Assembly (NCBI RefSeq): GCF_009663145.1 | Contig: NZ_VKHR01000016.1 | Span: forward strand, 23 to 64,022 | Reading direction: 5' to 3' | Source: Shewanella sp. TC10 | GTDB taxonomy: Bacteria > Pseudomonadota > Gammaproteobacteria > Enterobacterales > Shewanellaceae | DNA length: 64,000 bases | Shown here: in pieces, positions 26,454 through 35,628 of the stretch | Layout: each line of letters opens with the position of its first letter | Numbering within the stretch: position 1 is the first letter of the stretch | The notes under the pieces: generated by a model | The model's database searches: none | The model's input: only the letters and a program-made list of their open reading frames with translations | Told to the model about the DNA's origin: nothing | Program-made: the position numbers and the translations under genes

Positions 26454-27839
26454 TTACTCGAATGCATAGGCCATGTCATTTGACCACGCAGTGTCATGTG
26501 ACGTTTGAGGTTTTGTGTCGTTCAATGCTGCTAACGCTTGCTTAGCAAGCATAAGCGTATCAGCAACTTGCATATCTTCTGGAACACGTTGACCATCGGT
26601 TATATAGCTTAATGGTAACCCATTTTGAATCAATACACTTAATGCGCCGGCAATCGAGACGGATTCATCTAGTTTAGTTAAAATCACCCCTGAAAGCGGG
26701 ATTCTTTTAAAATGCTCCACAGCATCTTGCAATACTCTTCTTTGCGAGGTTGCCGACATCACTAGAAAGCTTCTAATCGGTATTCTTGTGTTAGCCATTA
26801 AATCATCTAACTGCTGATATAGGCGCATATCACGTTGCCCCATTCCAGCCGTATCTATTAATACTAACTTACGATTCTTAAACTGATAAAGAATTTGTTC
26901 TAATTCAGCAAGATCATGAGCTTGTTTTACTGGACATCCCATTATTTTGCCATAAGTTGCCAATTGCTCATAGGCTCCAATACGATAATGGTCTGTGGTA
27001 ATCAGTGCAACCTGTTCAGGACCATGATGTGCAGCAAATCTTGCGGCCAATTTAGCCAATGAAGTGGTTTTGCCAACACCCGTCGGCCCAACAAAAGCAA
27101 CCACACCGCCAGTTCGAACAATATCATCACCTTGATTATCTAATAAATTAGCTAAACTTTGCGGCAATGCTCTTACTAAATCTGCTGGTGTATATTGCTG
27201 ACTTAGCCCTGCTAACTTAGCAGCAACTGCAGGTGAAAACTCAGCATTGATTAATTTACTTTCAAGCATGGCCCCAACAGGATCGGTGCGCTTTTTCTGA
27301 TCTTTCATCAAGGATGACACTTGGTGAGTCAATAAGCCTCTTAAAGATGCCATTTCTTCGCGCATCGCTTCCATTTCAGCAGACGGATTTTTATTACCAC
27401 TTCTTGGCTGCTCAAATTGCGGTTGCTGTACTTTAGGTTCAACTTTATTAGCTTTGGTATCTTGTAATTGTTTCGCCCAATCTGGTAACTCAGGTTCTTC
27501 AACACGCTGTGAAATCTGTTGCTGTAAACGATTATGCTGCTTTTCAAGCAAAGCTTGCAAAGAATCTGCTGCTGGCGGCGGACTGACTTTAGTTTGCGCC
27601 TTCACTGTTGGCTTACTTTGCCCAAGAGAGACTTGATCATCGCTGACATTCATAAATCCAGGAACGGGTGAGTTAACAGCAACATCAGCTTTAGGCTCGT
27701 CGTAGTCAACAGCCGCAACGATTTCTATTCCACCTGTTACTTTTTTATTAGACATAATCACAGCGTCAGAACCCAAGGTCTCTTTCACTTGAGCTAAGGC
27801 TGAACGCATGTCTTTGGCAAAAAATCGTTTAATCTTCAC
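26454..27839 (-). CDS. flhF: FlhF, SRP-type GTPase for polar flagellum placement
   Basis: FlhF (461 aa) marks the cell pole at which the flagellum is built. The N-terminal B domain (about 1-180) is basic then Pro/Gln-rich and unstructured. The N domain follows, and the G domain starts near 245 with the P-loop GPTGVGKTT at 251-259, DHYRIGAYEQL at 283-293, DTAGMGQRD at 329-337 and TKLDES for guanine recognition. Its binding partners FlhG and FipA are encoded in the same locus. It lies between flhA and flhG. Confidence 0.95.
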   Translation of the reverse strand: MKIKRFFAKDMRSALAQVKETLGSDAVIMSNKKVTGGIEIVAAVDYDEPKADVAVNSPVPGFMNVSDDQVSLGQSKPTVKAQTKVSPPPAADSLQALLEKQHNRLQQQISQRVEEPELPDWAKQLQDTKANKVEPKVQQPQFEQPRSGNKNPSAEMEAMREEMASLRGLLTHQVSSLMKDQKKRTDPVGAMLESKLINAEFSPAVAAKLAGLSQQYTPADLVRALPQSLANLLDNQGDDIVRTGGVVAFVGPTGVGKTTSLAKLAARFAAHHGPEQVALITTDHYRIGAYEQLATYGKIMGCPVKQAHDLAELEQILYQFKNRKLVLIDTAGMGQRDMRLYQQLDDLMANTRIPIRSFLVMSATSQRRVLQDAVEHFKRIPLSGVILTKLDESVSIAGALSVLIQNGLPLSYITDGQRVPEDMQVADTLMLAKQALAALNDTKPQTSHDTAWSNDMAYAFE

Positions 27840-27869
27840 TACACACCTCTTTCAAACAGATAGTCATCG

Positions 27870-29969
27870 CTATTGCCCTACTGCAGATACTATGCGTATT
27901 TGCTTTTCATCAGGTATTTCTTGGTAAGAAATAACTCGTAAATTCGGGATAGTATATTTAACAAATCGTGACAGCGTTGACCTTAGCATGCCTGATGTCA
28001 ATAAAATGGCTGGCTGACCGACCATTTCTTGCTTCTGAGAAGCGTCTAATAATGACTTCTGCATGCGTTCTGCAAGGCCTGGTTCGATATTTGGCCCTTC
28101 TCCGCCTGTCGCTTGCATAGACTTGTGCAACATCTGTTCCAACTCTGGTGCCAATGTTATGACAGGGATTTCTAATTCCGGTCCAGATATCTCTTGAACA
28201 ATCATTCGTTTCAATGCAATACGTACAGCTGCAGTTAATACTTCTGTATCATTACTCTTTGTACCGTATTCTAACAGGGTTTGCACGATTGTGCGTAAAT
28301 CACGGATAGAAACACCTTCATTTAGAAGGTTTTGCATGACTTTAACCACTGAGCCTAACGGCATAATGTCAGGAATAAAGCCATCTATGAGTTTAGGAGA
28401 ATTTTTACCTAGCATATCCATTAGCTGCTGCACTTCTTCATAACCCAGCAATTTAGCTGCGTTGTTCGTCAGTAACTGACTGATATGAGTTGCAACAACT
28501 GTTGCAGTATCCACAACGGTATAACCTAAAGTCTGTGCATGTTCACGTTGCTCTGGCGCAATCCACACCGCCTCTAAACCAAATGCAGGATCGGTAGTCT
28601 CAATCCCATCTAGCTTGCCGTAAACTTGCCCTGGATTAATGGCTAGCTCACAATCATGTCTAACCTCTGCTTCTCCAACCACGACACCCATCAATGAAAT
28701 ACGGTAACAATTCGGTGATAAATCAAGGTTGTCTCGAATATGAACCGCCGGAACTAAGAAACCTAATTCTTGAGATAACTTCTTACGTACCCCTTTAATA
28801 CGGCCGAGTAACTCACCACCTTGGCTTTTATCTACTAAGGGTATTAAGCGATAACCGACTTCAAGCCCAATTGTGTCAACATGTTGAACGTCTTCCCAGC
28901 TAAGCTCTTTCGGTTCGGTATCTTTCACTTCAGCAGGGTTTTTAACCGCTTGTTCAAGCGCTGCAGTTTTATTATCGTTATTGCGCTTGTAAATCATATA
29001 AGCCGCAAATGCGGTTATTCCAGCAAAAGTTAAGAAAGCAAAGTGAGGCATGCCGGGTACTATACCCATAATAAATAATACACCTGATGCTATCGCCATA
29101 GATTTATGGCTAACAAACATCTGACTTATCATCATGCCACCCATATCACCTGACTCATTTTGACGAGTCACCATTAGTGCAGCAGCAATGGATAGCAGTA
29201 GTCCTGGAATTTGTGCAACTAGACCATCACCAATGGTCAATAAGGTATAGATCTCAACAGCGCTAGAAAAATCTAAGTCATGTTGAACCATACCAATGAC
29301 AAAACCACCTAGAATGTTAATCACCAGAATCATGATCCCAGCAATGGCATCACCTTTTACAAATTTTGAAGCACCATCCATTGCCCCGTAAAAATCAGCT
29401 TCTTTAGTGACTTCAGCTCGGCGAACTCGTGCTTGATCTTGGGTCAATGTTCCCGCATTCAAATCAGCATCAATCGCCATTTGTTTGCCAGGCATAGCAT
29501 CAAGTGTAAATCGAGCGCTCACTTCAGAGATACGCCCAGCACCTTTGGTTACTACAGCAAAGTTAATAATGATCAGAATAAGGAAAACGACTAAACCCAC
29601 AGCATAGTTGCCTCCAATCACTACAGAGCCGAAAGCTTCAATAACTTTACCGGCGGCATCTCCACCGTTATGTCCTTCTAATAATACAATTCGAGTTGAT
29701 GCTACGTTTAGCGCCAAACGGAGTAAAGTCGCCACCAGAAGTACACTGGGAAATGCAGCAAAGTCTAACGGTCTGTCAGAGTAAATGGCGACGAGCAGCA
29801 CAACTAAAGCTAGGGCGATATTGAATGAAAACAGAATATCCAAAAGAAAAGCAGGCATGGGCAATACCACCATACCTAGGGCTGCAAGCACTAACAATGG
29901 CGTACCTACGCCTTTAAAAGTACTGAACCTAACTTGCTTAACTTGACCTAATGCTGCTTTTACATCCAT
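27870..29969 (-). CDS. flhA: Flagellar export gate protein FlhA
   Basis: FlhA (699 aa) is the nonameric inner-membrane ring of the flagellar type III export gate. The N-terminal half has about eight membrane segments, and the FHIPEP signature follows the pattern GRISEVSARFTLDAMPGKQM. The C-terminal half is the cytoplasmic platform that docks chaperone-substrate complexes. It is the first gene of the long flhA-to-cheW operon and has its own sigma-54 promoter 50-65 bases upstream. Length and composition are ordinary. Confidence 0.96.
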   Translation of the reverse strand: MDVKAALGQVKQVRFSTFKGVGTPLLVLAALGMVVLPMPAFLLDILFSFNIALALVVLLVAIYSDRPLDFAAFPSVLLVATLLRLALNVASTRIVLLEGHNGGDAAGKVIEAFGSVVIGGNYAVGLVVFLILIIINFAVVTKGAGRISEVSARFTLDAMPGKQMAIDADLNAGTLTQDQARVRRAEVTKEADFYGAMDGASKFVKGDAIAGIMILVINILGGFVIGMVQHDLDFSSAVEIYTLLTIGDGLVAQIPGLLLSIAAALMVTRQNESGDMGGMMISQMFVSHKSMAIASGVLFIMGIVPGMPHFAFLTFAGITAFAAYMIYKRNNDNKTAALEQAVKNPAEVKDTEPKELSWEDVQHVDTIGLEVGYRLIPLVDKSQGGELLGRIKGVRKKLSQELGFLVPAVHIRDNLDLSPNCYRISLMGVVVGEAEVRHDCELAINPGQVYGKLDGIETTDPAFGLEAVWIAPEQREHAQTLGYTVVDTATVVATHISQLLTNNAAKLLGYEEVQQLMDMLGKNSPKLIDGFIPDIMPLGSVVKVMQNLLNEGVSIRDLRTIVQTLLEYGTKSNDTEVLTAAVRIALKRMIVQEISGPELEIPVITLAPELEQMLHKSMQATGGEGPNIEPGLAERMQKSLLDASQKQEMVGQPAILLTSGMLRSTLSRFVKYTIPNLRVISYQEIPDEKQIRIVSAVGQ

Positions 29970-30018
29970 CAGTAAAAAACCTTTATAGTAATATTCTTGA
30001 CGCCGACGACAGTAAAAT

Positions 30019-30033
30019 GCAATTACTAAGCCA
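30019..30033 (-). promoter_or_regulatory. Sigma-54 promoter for flhA
   Basis: On the - strand TGGCTT-N5-TTGC (30033 to 30019) gives the GG-N10-GC spacing of RpoN promoters. It lies 50-64 bases ahead of the flhA start, in the only sizeable gap between flhB and flhA. Confidence 0.72.
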
Positions 30034-30085
30034 AAAGAATATTATTAAAAACCGACTCAAACTGAATGGGGAATTTATAAACGAT

Positions 30086-31216
30086 TTAATGCTTTAAATC
30101 ATCTGGGATAGGTTGGTTCATTGGAATGGGTTTAGGGCGTTTACCCTTACCTTTTTGATATTGTTTTAACTGAAAAACATAAGCTAAAATTTGTGCAACT
30201 GCGGTAAATAAGCCTTCGGGCACTTGCTGCTCAATTTTGGTCGTATGATATATCGCTCGCGCTAAAGGCGGTGCGGATACAATCGGTACTTCATGTTCTC
30301 TGGCGATTTCTCTAATTTTAAATGCTACATCATCAATTCCTTTTGCAATTAAAAACGGCGCAGCAGATTGACTGACATCATATTTAACTGCCACAGCGTA
30401 ATGTTCGGGATTTACTACGATAACATCGGCATTTGGCACTTCTGACATCATACGTTTGTTCGCCATTTCATGCTGCATCTGCCTGATCCGGCCTTTTACT
30501 TCAGGCTTACCTTCCGTGTCTTTGTATTCATCTTTGACTTCTTGCTTAGTCATTTTTAGCTGCTTATTGTGATTCCATATTTGAAATGGCACATCGATAA
30601 CCACAATAAGTAACATGGAAGAACATAATATAATGAACATCCACACTAATAACTCTAGCGCATGATAAACGTTTCCCGGTAAATGATCTGTTGATAAGGT
30701 CATGATGTCGTAGAAGTAAAAGCTTAATAGAAAATATGCAGATACCGCAACCACCAAAAACTTTGCAATCCCTTTAGTTAGCTCGACCAAAGCTTGAGTA
30801 CCAAACATTCTCTTAAACCCTTTAGCAGGGTTCATTTTGCTACCTTTGGGCATAAAGGCTTTAACGGAAAAAGTCATCCCACCTAAAATAATATTGCCAA
30901 TAAAGGCAATAAGGGCGAGAAAGGCAATAAAACTAATCAAAGGGAAAGCTAACTCATTTCCAATAACGCCCCATACACGAAACATTGAGCTGGTATCAAA
31001 AATTTGATCCCGGTCCATGGTTAACATTTGCGTCATTACACTGTGCAGGCTCCGGGCAAGATTAGGGCCTACAATCGCAAAGCCAACTGCAGAAGCTAAT
31101 AATACCGCAGCAGTTCCTAACTCTTTAGAACGTGCTACCTGCCCTTTTTCACGCGACTGTTGCAGTCGCTTGGCGGTGGGGTCCTCTGTGCGTTCTTGAC
31201 CTGTATCTTCTGCCAT
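30086..31216 (-). CDS. flhB: Flagellar export switch protein FlhB
   Basis: FlhB (376 aa) is part of the export gate and changes substrate choice from hook to filament. It has four membrane segments (about 35-55, 88-112, 145-168, 188-210) and a cytoplasmic domain with the autocleavage motif NPEH at 269-272. Most family members have Thr at the third position (NPTH), but Asn, Pro and His are kept. The segment after cleavage resembles the separate 99-aa protein at 16461. It ends the fliK-to-flhB gene run and precedes flhA. Confidence 0.95.
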   Translation of the reverse strand: MAEDTGQERTEDPTAKRLQQSREKGQVARSKELGTAAVLLASAVGFAIVGPNLARSLHSVMTQMLTMDRDQIFDTSSMFRVWGVIGNELAFPLISFIAFLALIAFIGNIILGGMTFSVKAFMPKGSKMNPAKGFKRMFGTQALVELTKGIAKFLVVAVSAYFLLSFYFYDIMTLSTDHLPGNVYHALELLVWMFIILCSSMLLIVVIDVPFQIWNHNKQLKMTKQEVKDEYKDTEGKPEVKGRIRQMQHEMANKRMMSEVPNADVIVVNPEHYAVAVKYDVSQSAAPFLIAKGIDDVAFKIREIAREHEVPIVSAPPLARAIYHTTKIEQQVPEGLFTAVAQILAYVFQLKQYQKGKGKRPKPIPMNQPIPDDLKH

Positions 31217-31223
31217 CAGTAAC

Positions 31224-32030
31224 CTACTGAGTTATCGAACCGTCAATTTGACAGGTCAGTTGCAAAATATCACACATCAATAATTGGCCTTGAAGCCAAA
31301 CCTCATCAAAATGGGACATGATGGGACCAAGTGTGAGCCAGAGAATTAACAAACCACTGACCATAGTCACTGGAAAGCCAATAGCAAAAATGTTTAATTG
31401 CGGAGATGCTCGGGTCATCACCCCGAATGATAGGTTAATGAGCAGCAATGCCACGATAGCTGAGATAGACATGGTTAAAGCTGCACCAAACATATAGCCA
31501 CCAAACTCAGCAAGCCTGCGATAATTTGTAATACTAAATCCCTGATTCGAAATGGGAATAGTGTCAAAACTTGCCACCAACATCTTAAACATTAATAAAT
31601 GCCCATCAACTGCCAAGAAAATCAACGTTGCTAGAAGTAAAAAGAAGTTACCTACCACTGGAGTTTGTTGTCCAGACCCCGGATCAACCATAGAAGCAAA
31701 ACCCAAACTGGTTTGCATACCAATAATTTGACCAGTGAGAACAAAGGTTTGCATCACTAAGATAGTGACAAAGCCCATGGCCGTTCCAATTAAGATTTGC
31801 TGGGCAGATATAAATACCGAACTGAGGGAGAATAACTCTACAGGCTCCACAAATGCAGGAAGTACAGGGGCAACAGCCACAGTAATAGCAACAGATAAAA
31901 GTAACCGAATTCTTGCGGGAGTGGTATTGGCACCAAACACTGCCATTACCATTAACATTGAAGATATTCTGAATAACGGCCATATATAGGCAGCTATTGT
32001 GCGGCTGATTTCTTCAAATAAAATCTCCAC
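31224..32030 (-). CDS. fliR: Flagellar export gate protein FliR
   Basis: FliR (268 aa) forms the core of the export gate with FliP and FliQ. Six hydrophobic segments are visible, with the family motifs GANTTPARIRL, GFASMVDPGSGQQ and a Pro-rich last loop (IGFPVTMVSGLL). It starts at a GTG three bases after the fliQ stop and is followed by flhB after seven bases, so the genes are tightly linked. Confidence 0.94.
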   Translation of the reverse strand: MEILFEEISRTIAAYIWPLFRISSMLMVMAVFGANTTPARIRLLLSVAITVAVAPVLPAFVEPVELFSLSSVFISAQQILIGTAMGFVTILVMQTFVLTGQIIGMQTSLGFASMVDPGSGQQTPVVGNFFLLLATLIFLAVDGHLLMFKMLVASFDTIPISNQGFSITNYRRLAEFGGYMFGAALTMSISAIVALLLINLSFGVMTRASPQLNIFAIGFPVTMVSGLLILWLTLGPIMSHFDEVWLQGQLLMCDILQLTCQIDGSITQ

Positions 32031-32033
32031 AGG

Positions 32034-32303
32034 TTAACCTATTACCTGCGGGATCATATTCACAATAGTATAAAAAAAGTCCATCATGGTTTGTACTAGC
32101 CAATGTCCTAGAAACATCAGTGAAAACAATGTCATTAACAATCTAGGTAAGAAACTTAAAGTTTGCTCGTTAATCGATGTCGCTGCTTGGAAAACAGCCA
32201 CAATCAAGCCAACAAAAAGACCAGGCAAAATAATGGCTGACACAATCAATACAATAACAGATAGCGCTTCACGAAAAATATCAATCAGTGACTCAGGTGA
32301 CAT
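32034..32303 (-). CDS. fliQ: Flagellar export gate protein FliQ
   Basis: FliQ (89 aa) has two membrane helices (about 16-36 and 55-75) linked by the polar AATSINEQTLSFLPR loop that is typical of the family. It joins FliP and FliR in the export-gate helix assembly. Length is exactly that of E. coli FliQ (89). It lies 12 bases after fliP. Confidence 0.95.
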   Translation of the reverse strand: MSPESLIDIFREALSVIVLIVSAIILPGLFVGLIVAVFQAATSINEQTLSFLPRLLMTLFSLMFLGHWLVQTMMDFFYTIVNMIPQVIG

Positions 32304-32315
32304 CTGCTGCGCTCC

Positions 32316-33062
32316 CTATGTACCGAAACTGTTTGCGAGTGTTCCCATTACTAATCCCCATCCATCGACGAGTACAAACAGCATAATCTTAAATGGTAGT
32401 GAAACAATCATGGGCGATAACATCATCATACCCATAGCCATTAAAATACTCGCCACCACTAAATCTAATACTAAAAATGGTACGAACAGCATAAATCCAA
32501 TTTGGAACGCTGTTTTCAATTCACTGGTAATAAAAGCTGGAACTAAAACACTCATCGGTGCTTGTTCTGGCGAGGCGATGTTGGTGTAACCCGAAATCTC
32601 AATGAAGGTTTCTAAATCTGTAGTTCTTACTTGCGATAGCATGAATGCACGAAGCGGCTCTTTACCTACTTCATAGGCTTGTTGCATTGTCAGTGATTCG
32701 TTTATGTATGGTTCCACGGCCCGATCATAAATTTGATCGAATACTGGTGCCATAATAAAAAATGTCATGAACATGCTCATACCAATAAGCACTTGATTTG
32801 AAGGGGTTTGTTGTAAACCTAATGCTTGACGTAAGATAGATAGCACAACGATAATCCGCGTAAATGATGTTAGCATTATCACCATCGCAGGGATAAAGCT
32901 CATCGCAGTCATCAACAGCAATATTTGCATCGTTACTGAATATTCAGTGCTACCGTCAGCGCCAGTAGAGACTGTAACGGCTTTTAATATTCCATCTTCA
33001 GCAAAACTTAATGGAGTAAAAAAAGCGGCTGCAAAAAAGGCTAATACTATCCACTTCTTCAT
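32316..33062 (-). CDS. fliP: Flagellar export gate protein FliP
   Basis: FliP (248 aa) has a cleavable signal peptide (about 1-21, ending LSFA) as usual for this family, followed by four membrane segments. Conserved stretches include [29 protein letters not shown] (split here as [17 protein letters not shown] and PSNQVLIG) and a C-terminal [13 protein letters not shown]. It forms the pentameric core of the gate with FliR and FliQ and follows fliO by five bases. Confidence 0.95.
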   Translation of the reverse strand: MKKWIVLAFFAAAFFTPLSFAEDGILKAVTVSTGADGSTEYSVTMQILLLMTAMSFIPAMVIMLTSFTRIIVVLSILRQALGLQQTPSNQVLIGMSMFMTFFIMAPVFDQIYDRAVEPYINESLTMQQAYEVGKEPLRAFMLSQVRTTDLETFIEISGYTNIASPEQAPMSVLVPAFITSELKTAFQIGFMLFVPFLVLDLVVASILMAMGMMMLSPMIVSLPFKIMLFVLVDGWGLVMGTLANSFGT

Positions 33063-33067
33063 TATTG

Positions 33068-33496
33068 CTATTCCTTAGCCTGTTCTTTTGCTTGTTGTTT
33101 AGCTTGTTTTAATCGGCTGGCAAATGAGCTGGTTTCAACATTAACAGCAGAATCGAGTTTTTCGATAAGGTTAACTTGCTGGGCAGTAACACCGAGTAAA
33201 TATTGTTGCCCTTCTAACTCCACTAATACCAGCTTTTCTTTTTGACCTAAAGGCGTCATAGCCACCGTCTTAATGACACCTTGATTTGACTGAACTAAGT
33301 TCAGTTTTTTGACGATATAAGCTAGTACAAAAATAATTGCTATAACCAGTATCAGTCCGCCCATCATGCTTGATAATGCAGCAATATTGGATGTTTCTGC
33401 GCCGCGAATAGCAACCTCTGAGCTTGCAGGCTCTGAACTAACGGCTTCGGTAACAGCAGAGCTTGTCACCATCAATAAACTAACTGCATTTAGCAC
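33068..33496 (-). CDS. fliO: Flagellar protein FliO
   Basis: FliO (142 aa) is a small inner-membrane protein that helps FliP assemble. It has a hydrophobic N-terminus, a single strong membrane segment ([22 protein letters not shown], about residues 44-65, shown here in shortened form: [17 protein letters not shown]) and a cytoplasmic domain with [17 protein letters not shown] typical of the family. The GTG start has AAGGA eight bases upstream. The C-terminal tail is Lys/Gln-rich. Confidence 0.92.
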   Translation of the reverse strand: MLNAVSLLMVTSSAVTEAVSSEPASSEVAIRGAETSNIAALSSMMGGLILVIAIIFVLAYIVKKLNLVQSNQGVIKTVAMTPLGQKEKLVLVELEGQQYLLGVTAQQVNLIEKLDSAVNVETSSFASRLKQAKQQAKEQAKE

Positions 33497-33530
33497 AGAT
33501 GAATCCTTACAGACTAAATTTAAAAATAAA

Positions 33531-33917
33531 CTACTTTAATTTTTTGATTCGTTCAGTTTGACTGATCACATCAGTTAACCGAATACCAAATTTGTCATTA
33601 ACCACAACCACTTCGCCATGAGCAATCAAGGTACCATTGACCATAACATCAAGAGGTTCGCCAGCAACCCTATCAAGCTCGACCACCGAACCTTGGTTCA
33701 ATTGAAGTAGATTGCGGATACTGATAAAACTGCGCCCAACTTCCATAGAAATAGTGACAGGGATATCCATGATGCTATCAAGTTTATCTGCTTCTTCTTT
33801 TGAAATTGGCGCAGACTCATCGACGAGTTCATCAAGTTCAACTTGCTCAGCGACATTCGCTTCTTCAAGTGCTTGCTCAGCCATCGCTGCAGCCCAATCG
33901 TCAGTATCATCACTCAT
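33531..33917 (-). CDS. fliN: Flagellar motor switch protein FliN
   Basis: FliN (128 aa) forms the lower part of the C-ring with FliM. The C-terminal SpoA domain (about 50-128) is clear: DIPVTISMEVGRSFISIRNLL, the GSVVELDRVAGEPLDVMVNG core and the VVVNDKFGIRLTDV end. The N-terminal 45 residues are acidic, as in Vibrio and Shewanella relatives. It lies ten bases after fliM and before fliO. Confidence 0.95.
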   Translation of the reverse strand: MSDDTDDWAAAMAEQALEEANVAEQVELDELVDESAPISKEEADKLDSIMDIPVTISMEVGRSFISIRNLLQLNQGSVVELDRVAGEPLDVMVNGTLIAHGEVVVVNDKFGIRLTDVISQTERIKKLK

Positions 33918-33927
33918 TTACGTCACC

Positions 33928-34956
33928 TTATAATTCTGAAATATCACGCGCTTTACCTTGTTTGCGTGTAATCAATTGTAATTCTGATTTAGCCGTTTCT
34001 GGGCGAGGAATTTTCTCACTGATCTTCAAGGCTAAATTTTCTCTCGATTTACCCAATTTACATCGATAAGTCGGTAAATCTTCTATTCGCATCATGATGT
34101 GTTCAGGCAGTTCAATTGGGATCACATCGCCCGCTTTAAACTCCATCACATCACGCAGTGTTACTTCATGTTCGATGATATTGGCATCAATACCCACTTG
34201 CACATCCATGATCTCGTCACGTAAGGCTTGACCCCAACGCATATCAGTATCTTGCTTATCACTCTGAACACCTGCATCAAGCAGTTCACGAATAGGCTCA
34301 ATCATCGAGTAAGGCATGGTGATATGGAAATCACCTCCACCACCATCAACTTCAATATGAAAAGAGTTAATCACGACCACTTCAGTTGGACTTACAATGT
34401 TAGCCATAGCAGGGTTAACTTCTGAGTCTAAATATTCAAACTCAACATCCATCACTGGAGCCCAAGCATCTTTGTAATCTTCAAATATGATCTTTAGCAG
34501 TAATTGAACGATGCGTCGCTCTGTTGGTGTAAATTCGCGGCCTTCGATTTTTGCGTGAAAGCGGCCATCACCACCAAAAAAGTTATCAACTAAGATAAAT
34601 ACTAAACGCGCTTCCATGGTGATAAGCGCAGTCCCTTTAAGTGGGCTAAAGCGCACCATATTCAAGCTTGTGGGAACAAATAGGGTATGAACATACTCGC
34701 CGAACTTGAGCATCTGTACGCCGTTAATTGACACTTCCGCAGCTCGGCGCATCATATTGAACATGCTTATTCTTAAATGGCGTGCAAAACGTTCGTTGAC
34801 AATTTCAAGCGTTGGCATTCGGCCACGAACGATTCTATCTTGAGATGAGAAATCATATACACGGGCATCATCATTTTCGCTAATGTCATCTTCATCAACA
34901 TCATCGACCCCATGCAGTAGCGCATCAATTTCGTCTTGGCTTAATAAATCACTCAC
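33928..34956 (-). CDS. fliM: Flagellar motor switch protein FliM
   Basis: FliM (342 aa) receives CheY-P and sets the direction of rotation. Its N-terminal peptide LSQDEIDALLHG (residues 5-16) is the CheY-P docking site. The middle CheC-like domain (about 45-230) and the C-terminal SpoA domain that joins FliN (about 250-330) follow. The start is a GTG with AAGGTG upstream. The docking peptide is strikingly like the CheA repeats at 22802-23125. Confidence 0.95.
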   Translation of the reverse strand: MSDLLSQDEIDALLHGVDDVDEDDISENDDARVYDFSSQDRIVRGRMPTLEIVNERFARHLRISMFNMMRRAAEVSINGVQMLKFGEYVHTLFVPTSLNMVRFSPLKGTALITMEARLVFILVDNFFGGDGRFHAKIEGREFTPTERRIVQLLLKIIFEDYKDAWAPVMDVEFEYLDSEVNPAMANIVSPTEVVVINSFHIEVDGGGGDFHITMPYSMIEPIRELLDAGVQSDKQDTDMRWGQALRDEIMDVQVGIDANIIEHEVTLRDVMEFKAGDVIPIELPEHIMMRIEDLPTYRCKLGKSRENLALKISEKIPRPETAKSELQLITRKQGKARDISEL

Positions 34957-34983
34957 GTCATCACCTTGTCTGATTCACTGGCG

Positions 34984-35514
34984 TTATTGCATTACAAAGC
35001 CAGTAAATAGTACTTTTTCAACTATTTTGCGCCCAGCTACTGGTTGCAATGTATTCTGTACATTCAGTAACGCCAATTGTCTTAATTCATCTTTACCAGC
35101 TTGAGTACTTAACTTTTGTACATCTGCAGCACTAAAAGTCGTTAACAGCGCATCTTCAATTAATGGAATATGCATTTTTGCTGTTTGACCATCATCACCA
35201 CGCACCATCAATTGCACTTTGATTTCCACTAAACGCGCTCGGTCGACTCCTGGAAGGTTGAACAAAAATGGTCTTGGCATACCAACATAATTAGCCTTAC
35301 CTTTTTTAGATTCATCAACCACAGTTTCTGTAGAGGCAGCTGTTCCTGGTGTTGCAGGAATCGACTCCTCATCACCACCACCCATGAAAAATAATACTGC
35401 TCCAGCAATTAACGCAACAAGGACAACGCCAATCACAATAAAGATGATGAGCTTTTTCTTACTCTTAGGTTGGTTTTCTGTTGTTAACTCTAACGATTCT
35501 TCTTCAGCCATCAT
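34984..35514 (-). CDS. fliL: Flagellar basal-body protein FliL
   Basis: FliL (176 aa) surrounds the stator and supports torque. It has a short cytoplasmic lead, one membrane segment (about 24-46, KLIIFIVIGVVLVALIAGAV), a linker, and a periplasmic domain with PFLFNLPG and RLVEIKVQLMVRG motifs, ending KVLFTGFVMQ. ATG 35511 directly after the first ATG is an equal start choice. It follows fliK by 93 bases and a hairpin. Confidence 0.92.
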   Translation of the reverse strand: MMAEEESLELTTENQPKSKKKLIIFIVIGVVLVALIAGAVLFFMGGGDEESIPATPGTAASTETVVDESKKGKANYVGMPRPFLFNLPGVDRARLVEIKVQLMVRGDDGQTAKMHIPLIEDALLTTFSAADVQKLSTQAGKDELRQLALLNVQNTLQPVAGRKIVEKVLFTGFVMQ

Positions 35515-35591
35515 TCATTCCATTTTCTGTTGCCACTAGGTGATATTTTCGTTGTGAATCTCACATGGCGTTGACTGTCTTTAACTTGATG

Positions 35592-35628
35592 GCTATAGAT
35601 TACCGACTTAGGCGTAATAATCTATAGC
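35592..35628 (-). other. Hairpin overlapping the fliK stop codon
   Basis: An 11-bp perfect stem (GCTATAGATTA at 35592-35602 with 35618-35628) encloses a 15-base loop that contains the fliK stop codon (35610-35608). No T-run follows on the - strand, so it is not a standard terminator. Confidence 0.6.

Noticed and set aside
32086-32589. 167-codon + strand frame across fliQ/fliP
   Set aside because: Antisense shadow of two clear export-gate genes.
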